In this document: one piece after another, positions 8,593 through 18,496 of the stretch
Position numbering within the stretch: the stretch's first letter is position 1
Layout: every line of letters starts with the position of its first letter
DNA from: Desulfamplus sp.
GTDB taxonomy: Bacteria > Desulfobacterota > Desulfobacteria > Desulfobacterales > Desulfobacteraceae
Direction of reading: 5' to 3'
Length of the DNA: 64,000 nt
NCBI GenBank assembly: GCA_015232455.1
Contig: JADFZQ010000001.1
Coordinates: forward strand, 434,001-498,000
The notes under the pieces: model-generated
What the model was told of the DNA's origin: nothing
The model's input: only the letters and a program-made list of their open reading frames with translations
Databases searched by the model: none
Made by a program: the position numbers and the translations under genes

Positions 8593-9777
8593 ATGCTACC
8601 TTCATACTATGAGTTTCACAATCCCGTAAAAATAATATCTGGCAATAAAGCCCTTGACAATCTTCCATCAGAACTTGAAATACTTGGTGCAAAACGCCCA
8701 ATGGTAGTTACGGATAAAGGGGTTGCTGGTGCTGGTCTTGTAAAGATTTTTATTGATAGCTTTGGCAGCTCTGGCATGACAATTGGAGCAATATTTGACG
8801 ATGTTCCCCCTGATTCTTCAAGTGAAGTTGTTGAAAAAATAACCTCAATATTTAGACAAAATAAGTGCGACTCTATTGTTGCCCTTGGCGGAGGCTCTGT
8901 AATTGATACTGCAAAAGGTGTAAATATCTTGGTTACTGAAAATTCTGATGATCTTCTTAAATTTTCAGGTGCTGAGGTGCTTAAAAAAAAGATGAAGCCG
9001 CTTGTAGTTATTCCAACAACATCAGGCACAGGCTCAGAAGTTACTGTAGTGGCTGTAATATCTGATGTTAAACGAAACCTTAAAATGCCATTTGCATCAA
9101 CCTATCTTCTGCCTGATATTGCACTTCTCGATCCAAGAATGACATTAACTCTTCCTCCTAAGATGACTGCTGCAACTGCAATGGACGCAATGTGCCATGC
9201 TGTTGAATCTTACATAAATCTCCAAAAAAACCCAATGAGCGATGCTTATGCTGTTGCTGCAATTGAGATGATTCGTAAAAATGTTCTCAAAGCTGTAAGC
9301 GATGGAAACAACGCACAGGTTAGGCTTGCAATGGCAAATGCCTCAACAATGGCTGGAATTGCATTTTCAAACTCAATGGTCGGCGTGGTTCATGCTCTTG
9401 GTCATGCTGCTGGAGGAATCTGCCATATTCCTCATGGTGTTGCTATGAATATCTTTTTGCCATTTGGATTAGAATATAATTTGCCAAAATGCCGTGAAAA
9501 TATAGGAAAACTTCTTCTCCCACTTGCTGGAGCCGAAGTTTATGCAAGAACGCCAGAGTCTCGAAGAGCAGAGCAGACAATTAACCATATAGTAGAACTG
9601 CGTAAAGCTCTAAATGATCTGTGTGGTCTTCCAATAAATTTAAAACAGGCTGGTGTAACTGAAGATAAACTTTCTGAAATTGCTCAAGCAGCTATTAATG
9701 ACCCAAGCATTGTTATGAACCCAAGAGAGATGGACGCAAATGATGCTCTTGCTATTTTGAAAAAAGCGTTTGAATAG
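8593..9777 (+). CDS. Iron-containing alcohol dehydrogenase (family III)
   Basis: 394 residues from the ATG at 8593, behind AAGGA at 8581-8585; an in-frame TTG six bases upstream is not needed. It has the NAD(P)-binding GGGSVIDTAKG (about 98-108), then PTTSGTGSEVT, and metal ligands in AMDAMCHAVESY (about 198-209) and HALGHAAGGICHIPHG (about 266-281). These enzymes interconvert alcohols and aldehydes. The gene is 53 bases before an aldehyde ferredoxin oxidoreductase, so the pair would take an alcohol through the aldehyde to the acid, or run in reverse. Confidence 0.92.
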   Translation: MLPSYYEFHNPVKIISGNKALDNLPSELEILGAKRPMVVTDKGVAGAGLVKIFIDSFGSSGMTIGAIFDDVPPDSSSEVVEKITSIFRQNKCDSIVALGGGSVIDTAKGVNILVTENSDDLLKFSGAEVLKKKMKPLVVIPTTSGTGSEVTVVAVISDVKRNLKMPFASTYLLPDIALLDPRMTLTLPPKMTAATAMDAMCHAVESYINLQKNPMSDAYAVAAIEMIRKNVLKAVSDGNNAQVRLAMANASTMAGIAFSNSMVGVVHALGHAAGGICHIPHGVAMNIFLPFGLEYNLPKCRENIGKLLLPLAGAEVYARTPESRRAEQTINHIVELRKALNDLCGLPINLKQAGVTEDKLSEIAQAAINDPSIVMNPREMDANDALAILKKAFE

Positions 9778-9829
9778 AGTGCGATATAACAGGGCTAAAT
9801 TAAATATCTATGAACCTTAAGGTGAAAAT

Positions 9830-11824
9830 ATGGAAGAGATAAAAGGATTTTCTAACAAAATTCTTGAAATTAACCTAACAGATAAATCGTGGTCTGTTTC
9901 TGAAGCATCAATAGAAGATAGAAAGATGTTTCTTGGCGGTAAAGGTTTGGGAATGAAACTTCTCTACGACCGCTTAAAACCAGGGGTTGATCCACTTGGT
10001 GAGGATAATATAATTATAATTATGCCAGGTGTTGTAACTGGAACTTCTGCCCCATGTTCAGGTAGATTTGAGGCAATTTCTAAATCTCCTTTAACTGGAA
10101 TCATTGCAACAGCATCTTGCGGCGGACCTTTTGGTATTCAGCTTAAAACAGCAGGATATGGCGGGCTTGTAATTCGTGGAAAATCAAAAGATAAATGCGT
10201 TGTCTGGTTTGATCATGAAACCGTTGAATTTAAAGATGCTGCACATTTATGGGGTCTTGATACAGTAGAAACTCAAGAGAGAGTTTTAAGCTCTTCAAAA
10301 GCTGAATCTAAAAAAGAGGCAACACTTGCAATTGGTCCGGCTGGTGAAAATCTTGTCCGCTTTGCAAATATCTCGTCAGGGCATAGATTTCTTGGCAGAG
10401 GCGGACTTGGAGCTGTTATGGGTTCAAAAAACCTTAAAGCAGTTGTTGCAAAAGGTGGTCATTACAAAATTGTTCCAGCAGAGCCTGAGAAATTTCAAAA
10501 GGTTAAGAAAAAGGCAAATCAATTTATAAAAAATGATGCCGTAACAATTTCTATGGGTAAATTTGGCACGGCAACCAATGTTAAGTTTGTAAACAAGGGG
10601 AAGATGCTGCCCGTCTGGAACTACTCTTTTGGTGATCATGAACACGCTTTTAGAATATCAGGCGAGATGATTAAAGAGAAACATGACACTAAGGTTCATA
10701 CCTGTAAGCCATGCTCAATAATGTGCGGACATAAAGGGACATTTAACGGAAAAGAGGCACCTGTGCCTGAATATGAAACGCTCACACTTCTTGGCTCAAA
10801 TCTTGGTATCTTTGATACAGACGCAATTTCACGATTTAACGATATTTGCAACAAAGCTGGAATGGACACAATTTCAGCAGGTGGAACACTTGGGTGGGTT
10901 ATGGAGGCTGTTGAAAAAGGGTTAGTTTCACCTGATCTTTTTGTCTCTTCTACAAATTCAAAGAAAGATGAGTTATCTTCCAATCAAGAACATTCTGATG
11001 CTGTAGATAAGACTCAATCTGGGACACGCAAATATTCTTTGATGTTTGGTTCAATTGATGGAATTGAAGATGCTTTGGAAAGTATTGCAAAAGGCGAAGG
11101 ATTTGGAAAAGAGATGGGGCTTGGCTCAAGAGCTTTATCCCATAAATATGGAGGAAAAGGTTTTGCGATTCAAGTAAAAGGGCTTGAGATGGCAGGATAT
11201 GACCCAAGAGGCTCTTATGGATTGGGGCTTGCATATTCAGTTGCAAACAGAGGGGCATGTCATCTCTCTGCATCTCTTATGGCTTTTGAGGTATTTTTGG
11301 GGCTTCTTAAACCAGATACTGCACGTTCTAAACCTCAATTTGTGAAATTTGTTGAAGATTTAACGTGCGGTGTAAATGCACTCCAAACTTGCCATTTCAC
11401 CATGTATGCCTACACCCTTGAACCAATGCTTACAAAATACACACCAAAATTTATTCTAAAAAATTTGATGCTTTGGCTTCCTGAAGTTGCTCTGGCTCTT
11501 TTTGATTTCTCTATTTATCCTGATCTTTTCTCTTCAATTACTGGAATTAAAATGTCATCAAGAGAGTTTCTCAAAGCTGGGGAGCGGATTCATGTTCTTG
11601 AAAGATATATGAATACAAGAGAAGGAATCAGAAGCAGAGATGATGTTCTGCCAGATAGAATGGTTATGGAGACAATCGTAAGAGATAAGAAAAAAAGAGT
11701 CGTTCCACTTAAAGAGATGCTTGTAAAGTATTATAAATTAAGGGGTTATAATGCAGATGGTATTCCTGTTCAAAGATTACTTCAAAAATTGAAAATACCA
11801 TCACAGCCCTGTTGCAGCGTGTAG
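9830..11824 (+). CDS. aor: Aldehyde:ferredoxin oxidoreductase family protein (tungsten enzyme)
   Basis: 664 residues, close to the usual 600-650. It oxidises an aldehyde to an acid with ferredoxin, using a tungstopterin and a 4Fe-4S cluster in the cytoplasm. The N-terminal pterin-binding half shows FLGGKGLGMKLLYDRLKPG, GRFEAISKSPLTG and HRFLGRGGLGAVMGSKNLKA. The cluster ligands are in CKPCSIMC (about 288-295), with the distal Cys in LTCGVNALQTCHF (about 516-528). A hydrophilic linker of about 30 residues (KKDELSSNQEHSDAVDKTQ, about 377-395) looks like an insertion relative to the family. It follows the iron alcohol dehydrogenase. Substrate unknown. Confidence 0.9.
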   Translation: MEEIKGFSNKILEINLTDKSWSVSEASIEDRKMFLGGKGLGMKLLYDRLKPGVDPLGEDNIIIIMPGVVTGTSAPCSGRFEAISKSPLTGIIATASCGGPFGIQLKTAGYGGLVIRGKSKDKCVVWFDHETVEFKDAAHLWGLDTVETQERVLSSSKAESKKEATLAIGPAGENLVRFANISSGHRFLGRGGLGAVMGSKNLKAVVAKGGHYKIVPAEPEKFQKVKKKANQFIKNDAVTISMGKFGTATNVKFVNKGKMLPVWNYSFGDHEHAFRISGEMIKEKHDTKVHTCKPCSIMCGHKGTFNGKEAPVPEYETLTLLGSNLGIFDTDAISRFNDICNKAGMDTISAGGTLGWVMEAVEKGLVSPDLFVSSTNSKKDELSSNQEHSDAVDKTQSGTRKYSLMFGSIDGIEDALESIAKGEGFGKEMGLGSRALSHKYGGKGFAIQVKGLEMAGYDPRGSYGLGLAYSVANRGACHLSASLMAFEVFLGLLKPDTARSKPQFVKFVEDLTCGVNALQTCHFTMYAYTLEPMLTKYTPKFILKNLMLWLPEVALALFDFSIYPDLFSSITGIKMSSREFLKAGERIHVLERYMNTREGIRSRDDVLPDRMVMETIVRDKKKRVVPLKEMLVKYYKLRGYNADGIPVQRLLQKLKIPSQPCCSV

Positions 11825-11905
11825 TTGTTATATAAAAAATATCTTACTGTAAATAAATCCGTGCTGTATTAGAAATTATATTTGTTTTTTCATCTGGACA
11901 AGAGA

Positions 11906-11947
11906 TGGAATGGCATAGTGATTATATCATTGTATAATATCATTCCA
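11906..11947. terminator. Possible hairpin between converging genes
   Basis: TGGAATG (11906-11912) and CATTCCA (11941-11947) can pair around an AT-rich centre, in the 222-base gap between the converging AOR and P-type ATPase genes. The stem is short and the call is weak. Confidence 0.3.
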
Positions 11948-12046
11948 ATAACACATAGATATTAATCTATTTTTAAGCCAGCATAATACTACAAAATAGT
12001 CAAATATATATACTTAAAAGACTCTGTCATAACAGCACGGAATTAT

Positions 12047-14068
12047 TTATGGGGACAATTTTTTATAATGCAGCCTCGGCAGCATGGCGTTTCCCACTCC
12101 TGAAACCAGCCCTACATTATACAACATAACTGAACTTACAATACCGAATCCCAAGAAGAAAGCCCCACCAACACATATTGCTCCAGGAATAATAGTAGTC
12201 ATTAAACTGATATTTATGTTACTGTCAAATTTAGAAGCTAAATCAAATAATGGTATTAATTTATCAAGATTTGTTCCCATAAATACAATTTGGGCAGAGT
12301 CTGTTGCAATAGTTGAAGCCCCACGCAAAGAGATTGAAACATTGGCTTTTTTCAAGGCAATTGCGTCATTGATACCATCTCCGACAAAACATACCGAGTG
12401 TCCTGAGTCTTGCAACTTCTTGATAAGATTGGCTTTATCTTCCGGCAATACCTCGGAAAAGTAATGGTCAATACCTAAGTCGGAAGCAAGTTTTCGGGTG
12501 GGTTTTTCATGATCTCCTGAAATAATATAAATTTTTTTGCCTCGTTGTTTCAGTGTCTGAACAATTAATTTTACTTCGGGGCGTATGGCGGCTTTCAGCT
12601 CTATCGCCCCAGAAAGTTGATTATCAACTGCCACATAAATGATAGTGGTTCCTTCTTCATTACTATTTGATTGGTGAACACTTATTCCGTCTGGCACAAA
12701 GATGCCTTCCATAATCATAAACCTTATATTTCCCACTTTCACAGAATGATCCTCGAAATCTGCTTTGATGCCATATCCAACTTCATATTTTACATGCTCT
12801 ATCTGAGGCAGGTCAATTTTACGCTCTTTGGCAGCTTCCAAGACAGCTTTGGCAATAGGATGAGTCTGCCGATATTCTGCAGCAGCCGCAAAACGTAAAA
12901 CCTCAACTTCTGTAAAATTATTATAGGAATAAATCTTGGCAATATCAGGCTCTACAAGAGTAAGAGTGCCAGTCTTATCAAAGACCACCGTGTCTGTTTT
13001 TCCCAATAATTCCAAAGAACGTCCATCTTTGATCAAAATACCTTCCTTTGACGCAATGCTAAGGAAATTCAGCATACTGATAGGTGCGATTAAACGCATG
13101 TTATATCCAAAACCAGAATTGAGGACAGCCAGTGCATGAGTAGCACCCAGCGGCACAGCCATTGCACTCAAAGCCAGTGTTGGAACAACAGCTTTGTCGG
13201 CAATTACCCGCCCCTTAGACTGAATCGATGTTTTGAAATCTGCGGTTCGGCTCAGAATTTCACCAAGTTGAGCTATCACCGTATCCGCCCCTGCTTTTTC
13301 TACCCTGATGTTTAACCGACCTGAAAGTACAACAGTACCTGCAAATACCGAATCTCCTAATGTTTTTTCCGCCGGTTGTGCTTCGCCCGTGAGTTGATGC
13401 TGGTCAATACTGGCAATTCCCTTGACAATCACTCCATCGCTGGGAATATGTTCACCTGCATTGACCACAATAATATCTCCTGCTTTAACTTGTTCAAACG
13501 GAATTTCTACTTCGACGTTATCGGTTAGAATCCAGACAAATTTGGGTTGTTCTCCAAATATATTTGTCAGATTTTTGCGAGAATCATCCTCTGTTTTCAA
13601 TAACAGTTTCTCGCTTCCTGTCAACAGAGAAGCTGCAAGTGCACAAACCAGTAAATTGCCGGTTGCAAGCATTGCGGAAATCGAAACAGCATCTAAAATA
13701 GAAGCACGAACTTTATGATCATGGAAAACAGCACGATAAGCATCTTCCACCATAGGAACACCGATATAGATCAAGCCGGGAATAGCAAGAGGTACTAATA
13801 AAGGGTTGCTGGTCAGTACACCCACGCTGGTCAATGCTAAGGAGCTTCCAGCAACTGCAAGGTTACGATCCGTTGTCTTTTCCAGATGCTCGCGGTTCGT
13901 CTTGTCGTCAATAGATATATCTGCCAAAGCCTGAAAGTCATCGGGCAATATGTTAGCAGAATCAGTGTATGTCTGTTTCTCTTGCTTAAGGGGCTTATTA
14001 TGCTGATGCCCCTTAAGTCCTGCATAAATCGATGCACCTGTAATAAGCAGTTTAAACAAAAACAACAT
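12047..14068 (-). CDS. P-type ATPase, P1B-like but without the CPC motif
   Basis: 673 residues. The catalytic core is intact: LTGEAQP in the actuator domain (about 225), the phosphorylation site FDKTGTLT (about 363), the HP signature of heavy-metal pumps in RQTHPIAK (about 402) and GDGINDAIALKKA (about 570). The membrane metal site usually has CPC followed by a conserved Ala-Pro helix; here the aligned stretch reads NSGFGYNMRLIAP (about 315-327), with no Cys, so the ion is unlikely to be bound as in Cu or Cd/Zn exporters. There is no N-terminal CxxC domain. It is the last gene of the NRPS operon, 26 bases after the A-MT-PCP-R gene, which hints at a role in exporting or balancing whatever the peptide product handles. 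Confidence 0.8.
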   Translation of the reverse strand: MLFLFKLLITGASIYAGLKGHQHNKPLKQEKQTYTDSANILPDDFQALADISIDDKTNREHLEKTTDRNLAVAGSSLALTSVGVLTSNPLLVPLAIPGLIYIGVPMVEDAYRAVFHDHKVRASILDAVSISAMLATGNLLVCALAASLLTGSEKLLLKTEDDSRKNLTNIFGEQPKFVWILTDNVEVEIPFEQVKAGDIIVVNAGEHIPSDGVIVKGIASIDQHQLTGEAQPAEKTLGDSVFAGTVVLSGRLNIRVEKAGADTVIAQLGEILSRTADFKTSIQSKGRVIADKAVVPTLALSAMAVPLGATHALAVLNSGFGYNMRLIAPISMLNFLSIASKEGILIKDGRSLELLGKTDTVVFDKTGTLTLVEPDIAKIYSYNNFTEVEVLRFAAAAEYRQTHPIAKAVLEAAKERKIDLPQIEHVKYEVGYGIKADFEDHSVKVGNIRFMIMEGIFVPDGISVHQSNSNEEGTTIIYVAVDNQLSGAIELKAAIRPEVKLIVQTLKQRGKKIYIISGDHEKPTRKLASDLGIDHYFSEVLPEDKANLIKKLQDSGHSVCFVGDGINDAIALKKANVSISLRGASTIATDSAQIVFMGTNLDKLIPLFDLASKFDSNINISLMTTIIPGAICVGGAFFLGFGIVSSVMLYNVGLVSGVGNAMLPRLHYKKLSP

Positions 14069-14094
14069 AATTTCTTCCCTTCAAGAATATCAAT

Positions 14095-17000
14095 TTATAT
14101 GAGGCTGGTCTTGTAACGGGATTGCAGATAGCTTAAATAAGTCCGCATCAACTGAGTATCAGGCAGAGGACAACTGATATTACTGTCAGCCAAACCTTTA
14201 AAAGTATTTATGCAATCAAATTTCATTCCGATAGAAGACACCTCCATGTAACTTAAGTTTGTTTTTGACAAACTGCCTGTTAAAATCGGCAGTACAGCAC
14301 CGAACAGATTATCAGGGGATTCGATATTCATTTCGCGAAGTGATGCTAACCATTGTGAGTATTCTGTCAGCTCTATATTGTATCCTAACTCTTTCAGAGA
14401 ATATGCCAACGTGTCGAATGATAATGGCTCAGGATTAACCAGATGAAATACTTTTCCATGGTTATCAGCATTAAGGGAGAGATGGACAATCGCCTTACTA
14501 ATATAATCTACAGGTGTCATATCAACAAACATATTTAATACTGGAATTGATTGGGTCTGTATAAAATATCGCAACAATAAAATGAGAATATGATCTGTAT
14601 CTGTTATTCCAGTTCGGCTATGACCTGTTGCTGCACCGGGTCGATAAATTGTTGTTGGAATCCCATGTTCATCAGCTATCTTGAGCAGTTGTTCAGCAAC
14701 CCATTTGCTTTGAGCATAACCTCCGTAAATAAGGTCTTCTGCATCAAGAATAATATTTTCAAGAATCAAAGGATGATCCACATAGGAAGATGATTCAAAT
14801 ATTCCCATAGTTGATGTGTAATGAACGGGCTTGATTCTAAGATGTCCCGCAAGTCGTAAAATTTCCTGAGTTCCCTGAACATTGGCGGCCTGAACCGCTA
14901 TGTAAGGGTAGAGCAAATTGACCTCTGCCCCAAGATGATAGATAACTTCTACCTCCTTGGCAAGAGTATCAAATTCCGATTGGCTTAATCCTAAAAGAGG
15001 CTGGGATAAATCTCCTCTAACAGGAATAATACGAGGGTTGAGAGATTCATTTTCAATAAAATCATTTAAACCGTAATGCCTAAGATTCTCAAAAATGCGT
15101 TTTTTAGCTTTTATGACGGTTTTGCAGCCACGGACAAGACAATAAATATCAGCTTGGGTTTCCCTCAGCAACTCATCAACCAGAAACGCACCTATGAATC
15201 CTGTTGCACCTGTCAGGAAAATCCGCTTGGGAGAAGTAATTAGCGAGTCGGCGTGCTGGTTGTGTCGATTGTGCTGTTGCATTTCAACAGAGCTATCCAT
15301 CATATCCAGCTTAACATAAGCCTGCAATTCACTCACTTTCATGGCTGTCAATGCAGCAGTTTGATCATTGTCACTATGTGCTTTTATTATTTGTCCTAAT
15401 TGGGCAATCGTGGGGTTCTCAAAAAAAGCAATAAGAGGCAAATCTGTATGAAAAGCCTCCTGAATGAGAGAGAGCAACTGCATAATAAGCAGAGAATGTC
15501 CTCCGAGATCAAAAAAATTATCATCTCTGCTGACAGGGTGAATATTCAATATTTCCGACCATATTTCTGCTAATTTTTTTTCTGTTGCTGTATGCGGTGC
15601 AGCAAAAGGCTGTTCAGATACAGGTCGTTCTGATTTAGGAGCTGGCAGCATACGGCGATCCACTTTGCCGCTGGGAGTTACGGAGAGAGCATCCATAAAT
15701 ACGAATGTAGATGGAATCATATAATCAGGAAGTCTCTGTTTGAGAAACTTACGCAGTTTAGGGACTAATGCCTCCTTGCTTTGCAAAGGATTATTTGCAT
15801 AATCAGACCATGGTTTGAGTCTGTCAGCAACCGTTTTGAAAGATGGAAACAAATCAGTCGTTACTGTGGCAGAAGAGTCATTTCGCTGAAACAAGACATC
15901 ATAACAAGCCTGATTACTTTCTGCTGACCAGCACAGATAAACATTATAAGGCAATTCTGTTTGCAAAGCCCACCATGCTTCAGGTTCAATTCCTCCTGAC
16001 TTGAGCATATTTCTCAGTTCTCCTGCTGTTTTAGGAACAGCGGAAAAAACATTAGATGATTTGGTATTTGCAGGTTCGTAGCAAAATAGAAAATTCATTG
16101 CCTGCGTATCTGTCCATAACCGTGCATTCGGCACATCTGAGATAGATAAAAACTCAGGTGCCGTCTCGACCAATTTTCGGCGTAGTTCAGAAAAAGAGAA
16201 TCTGTCAGGGTGCCATGCTGACCATTTCAATAGTTTGTCAGGCTGTTTAACAGGCTTCCCCACGTGAACTACAACATCGTAGCGAAATCGGGTCAATTCA
16301 TTCTGATAATACCCTCTTTTCAATTGTATTTCCGTATGACTTATCTGCGGAAAACGATTTGACAGGGCAGCAAACAGAGCTGGACTGAACAGAAGTTTTT
16401 TTTCCTCAGCCATTCGTTCTGTAATGCGTTTTTGTAAATCCTGCACTGAAACTTTATCCGAAGCCTGATAAAGTTGGACAGAGGTGTTAAACAGTTCTGC
16501 AAGGTGATAGCTTTGCACATCTCCAATAAATATCTGTCCTCCGGGTTGGAGCAGACTAAGTGCTTTTTCTATTACTTTTATAAAGTAATCCATTCCGGGG
16601 AAAAACTGGATAACCCCATTGATTATTATTGTGTCAACAGGCTCAATTTGCATATTGTCTATCGCATCTGCTGCTGCATGTTGCAGAGTAACAATATCCT
16701 CCAGGGGGGTGGAAACGATTTGTTGACGAATATAGTTAAGTCCTTGCTCTGATACATCAATACCATAATAACGACTACAACTAGGTGCAATTCTAAATAG
16801 CAAAAGCCCTGTACCACATCCTATTTCCAACACTCTTCTAGGCGACAGCTTCATAATACGTTCTACAGTATATGCAACCCATTCCCGTATCTGCTCCTCT
16901 GGTAAGGAACCTCCTGTATAACTGTCATTCCAACCGCCCAAATGGAAAGTATTTGCCCATTTATCAAGAAAAGAGCGATAAGCTTCATCCCAAATGGACT

Positions 17001-18474
17001 GCCATGTATCTACCTGTTCTGACTGAGTGCCTCCCATGGTTTCTAAATTAGCTGGTGATTCAGGTACAACATAAGCAATCAGCCGTTTTTTCTGAATACC
17101 ATCTCTATTTTGACTACCATCTTCATAAGGTACGACAGCAACCTGTTTTACCATAGGATGTTGAGATAGGAGTGTCTCGATCTCTCCGAGTTCTATCCTG
17201 AATCCTCGAATTTTTACCTGATTGTCTGATCGTCCTAAAAATTCGAGATTACCGTCAGGCATAAAGCGTGCCAAATCGCCTGTTTTATAAAGTCGTCCTG
17301 TTCCGTAAGGATTTTGAATAAATTTAGTTTGGGTCAGATCAGGACGATTCACATAGCCTCTGGCTAATCCCATGCCCCCGATATAAAGTTCACCGTAATT
17401 TCCTTCTGGCACATGCTCCAGGGTTTCATCTAAAAGGTATGTGTAGTTATTAGCAATGGCTTTGCCAATAGAAGGAATTCTTGTCCATGTTGCAGGAGAA
17501 CCTTTGAGAGTAAAGGCAGTTACAACATGAGTTTCAGAAGGTCCATAGTGGTTGTGAAGGGTGCAATGGGGTAGGCTGCTGAAAAAATCTTCAATCGCCG
17601 GAATAATTTGCAACTGATCTCCTGCGGTAATAACCTCTTTCAGACAAGAAAGGGTTATCTCCGAATCAATTGCAGCCATTGCCAGTTGCTGCAATGCGGC
17701 AGGAGGCAAAAACAATCGCTCTATTTCCTTGTCTGCCAGAAAAAGCAGCAACTCTTTTGGATTTCTTCTCAAAGCAGGCGGCATCATTACAAGAGTTCCA
17801 CCAGAACAAAGAGTTGAAAAAATTTCCTGAAAAGAGACATCAAAGCTGATAGGTGCAAATTGCAAAGTTTTTGCAGTTCTCGAAATAGTTGTAGCATTTT
17901 TTTGCCACTGAATCAGATTAACCAAGGCACGGTGCGGCATTTCTATCCCTTTGGGTTTGCCTGTCGAACCTGAAGTATAAATAATGTATGCCAAAGTTTC
18001 TGGGGCAGAACAATTCTCGGGATTTTTCTGACTCATATTTGCAATTTTATCCCATTCAGTATCTACAGCAGCCAAAGAGAATTTAGTATCTGCTGCAACT
18101 AAAGATAAATCGCTATCTGACAACTGCTCAGCCAAACTCTTCTGGGTAAGCAACACCGTGATCTGTGAATCAGCTATCATGTAAGCAATTCGATCTGAAG
18201 GATAAGCCCTGTCCAACGGCACATATCCCCCTCCTGCTTTCAATATGCCAAGCATTCCAACCAGCAAGTCCACAGAGCTTTCCATGTAAAGCCCGACAGG
18301 TAAATCTGCTACTACTCCCAATCCTCTGAGATAATGGGCTAACTGATTGGCACGGGTGTTCAATGTCTGATAAGTGAGTTGTTCATTTCCGAAAGTGACG
18401 GCAATCGCCATCGGGGTGCACATCGCCTGTTCTTCAAACAGCTGATGAATACACAAAGAATCATTGGGTATCAT
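14095..18474 (-). CDS. Single-module NRPS: adenylation (with embedded N-methyltransferase), carrier protein, thioester reductase
   Basis: 1459 residues. Domains in order: adenylation, with LAYIIYTSGSTGKPKG (about 168), ISFDVSFQEIF, NHYGPSETHVV, YKTGDLAR and NQVKIRGFRIELGEIE (about 415). Then a SAM methyltransferase inserted in the A domain, with VLEIGCGTGLLL (about 540). The rest of the A domain follows with TPSGKVDRR (about 915), then a carrier protein with the phosphopantetheine site DNFFDLGGHSLL (about 975). Last is a C-terminal NAD(P)-dependent thioester reductase beginning RIFLTGATGFIGAFLVDELL (about 1100) with YAQSKWVAEQLL. The logic is to activate one amino acid, N-methylate it, and release it reductively as an aldehyde or alcohol. 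The amino acid cannot be read reliably by eye. It sits 22 bases after the condensation gene in the same operon. Codons are more G+C-rich than in neighbouring genes, suggesting transfer. Confidence 0.88.
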   Translation of the reverse strand: MIPNDSLCIHQLFEEQAMCTPMAIAVTFGNEQLTYQTLNTRANQLAHYLRGLGVVADLPVGLYMESSVDLLVGMLGILKAGGGYVPLDRAYPSDRIAYMIADSQITVLLTQKSLAEQLSDSDLSLVAADTKFSLAAVDTEWDKIANMSQKNPENCSAPETLAYIIYTSGSTGKPKGIEMPHRALVNLIQWQKNATTISRTAKTLQFAPISFDVSFQEIFSTLCSGGTLVMMPPALRRNPKELLLFLADKEIERLFLPPAALQQLAMAAIDSEITLSCLKEVITAGDQLQIIPAIEDFFSSLPHCTLHNHYGPSETHVVTAFTLKGSPATWTRIPSIGKAIANNYTYLLDETLEHVPEGNYGELYIGGMGLARGYVNRPDLTQTKFIQNPYGTGRLYKTGDLARFMPDGNLEFLGRSDNQVKIRGFRIELGEIETLLSQHPMVKQVAVVPYEDGSQNRDGIQKKRLIAYVVPESPANLETMGGTQSEQVDTWQSIWDEAYRSFLDKWANTFHLGGWNDSYTGGSLPEEQIREWVAYTVERIMKLSPRRVLEIGCGTGLLLFRIAPSCSRYYGIDVSEQGLNYIRQQIVSTPLEDIVTLQHAAADAIDNMQIEPVDTIIINGVIQFFPGMDYFIKVIEKALSLLQPGGQIFIGDVQSYHLAELFNTSVQLYQASDKVSVQDLQKRITERMAEEKKLLFSPALFAALSNRFPQISHTEIQLKRGYYQNELTRFRYDVVVHVGKPVKQPDKLLKWSAWHPDRFSFSELRRKLVETAPEFLSISDVPNARLWTDTQAMNFLFCYEPANTKSSNVFSAVPKTAGELRNMLKSGGIEPEAWWALQTELPYNVYLCWSAESNQACYDVLFQRNDSSATVTTDLFPSFKTVADRLKPWSDYANNPLQSKEALVPKLRKFLKQRLPDYMIPSTFVFMDALSVTPSGKVDRRMLPAPKSERPVSEQPFAAPHTATEKKLAEIWSEILNIHPVSRDDNFFDLGGHSLLIMQLLSLIQEAFHTDLPLIAFFENPTIAQLGQIIKAHSDNDQTAALTAMKVSELQAYVKLDMMDSSVEMQQHNRHNQHADSLITSPKRIFLTGATGFIGAFLVDELLRETQADIYCLVRGCKTVIKAKKRIFENLRHYGLNDFIENESLNPRIIPVRGDLSQPLLGLSQSEFDTLAKEVEVIYHLGAEVNLLYPYIAVQAANVQGTQEILRLAGHLRIKPVHYTSTMGIFESSSYVDHPLILENIILDAEDLIYGGYAQSKWVAEQLLKIADEHGIPTTIYRPGAATGHSRTGITDTDHILILLLRYFIQTQSIPVLNMFVDMTPVDYISKAIVHLSLNADNHGKVFHLVNPEPLSFDTLAYSLKELGYNIELTEYSQWLASLREMNIESPDNLFGAVLPILTGSLSKTNLSYMEVSSIGMKFDCINTFKGLADSNISCPLPDTQLMRTYLSYLQSRYKTSLI

Positions 18475-18496
18475 ATTGCTGGTTATTCCTTAATTT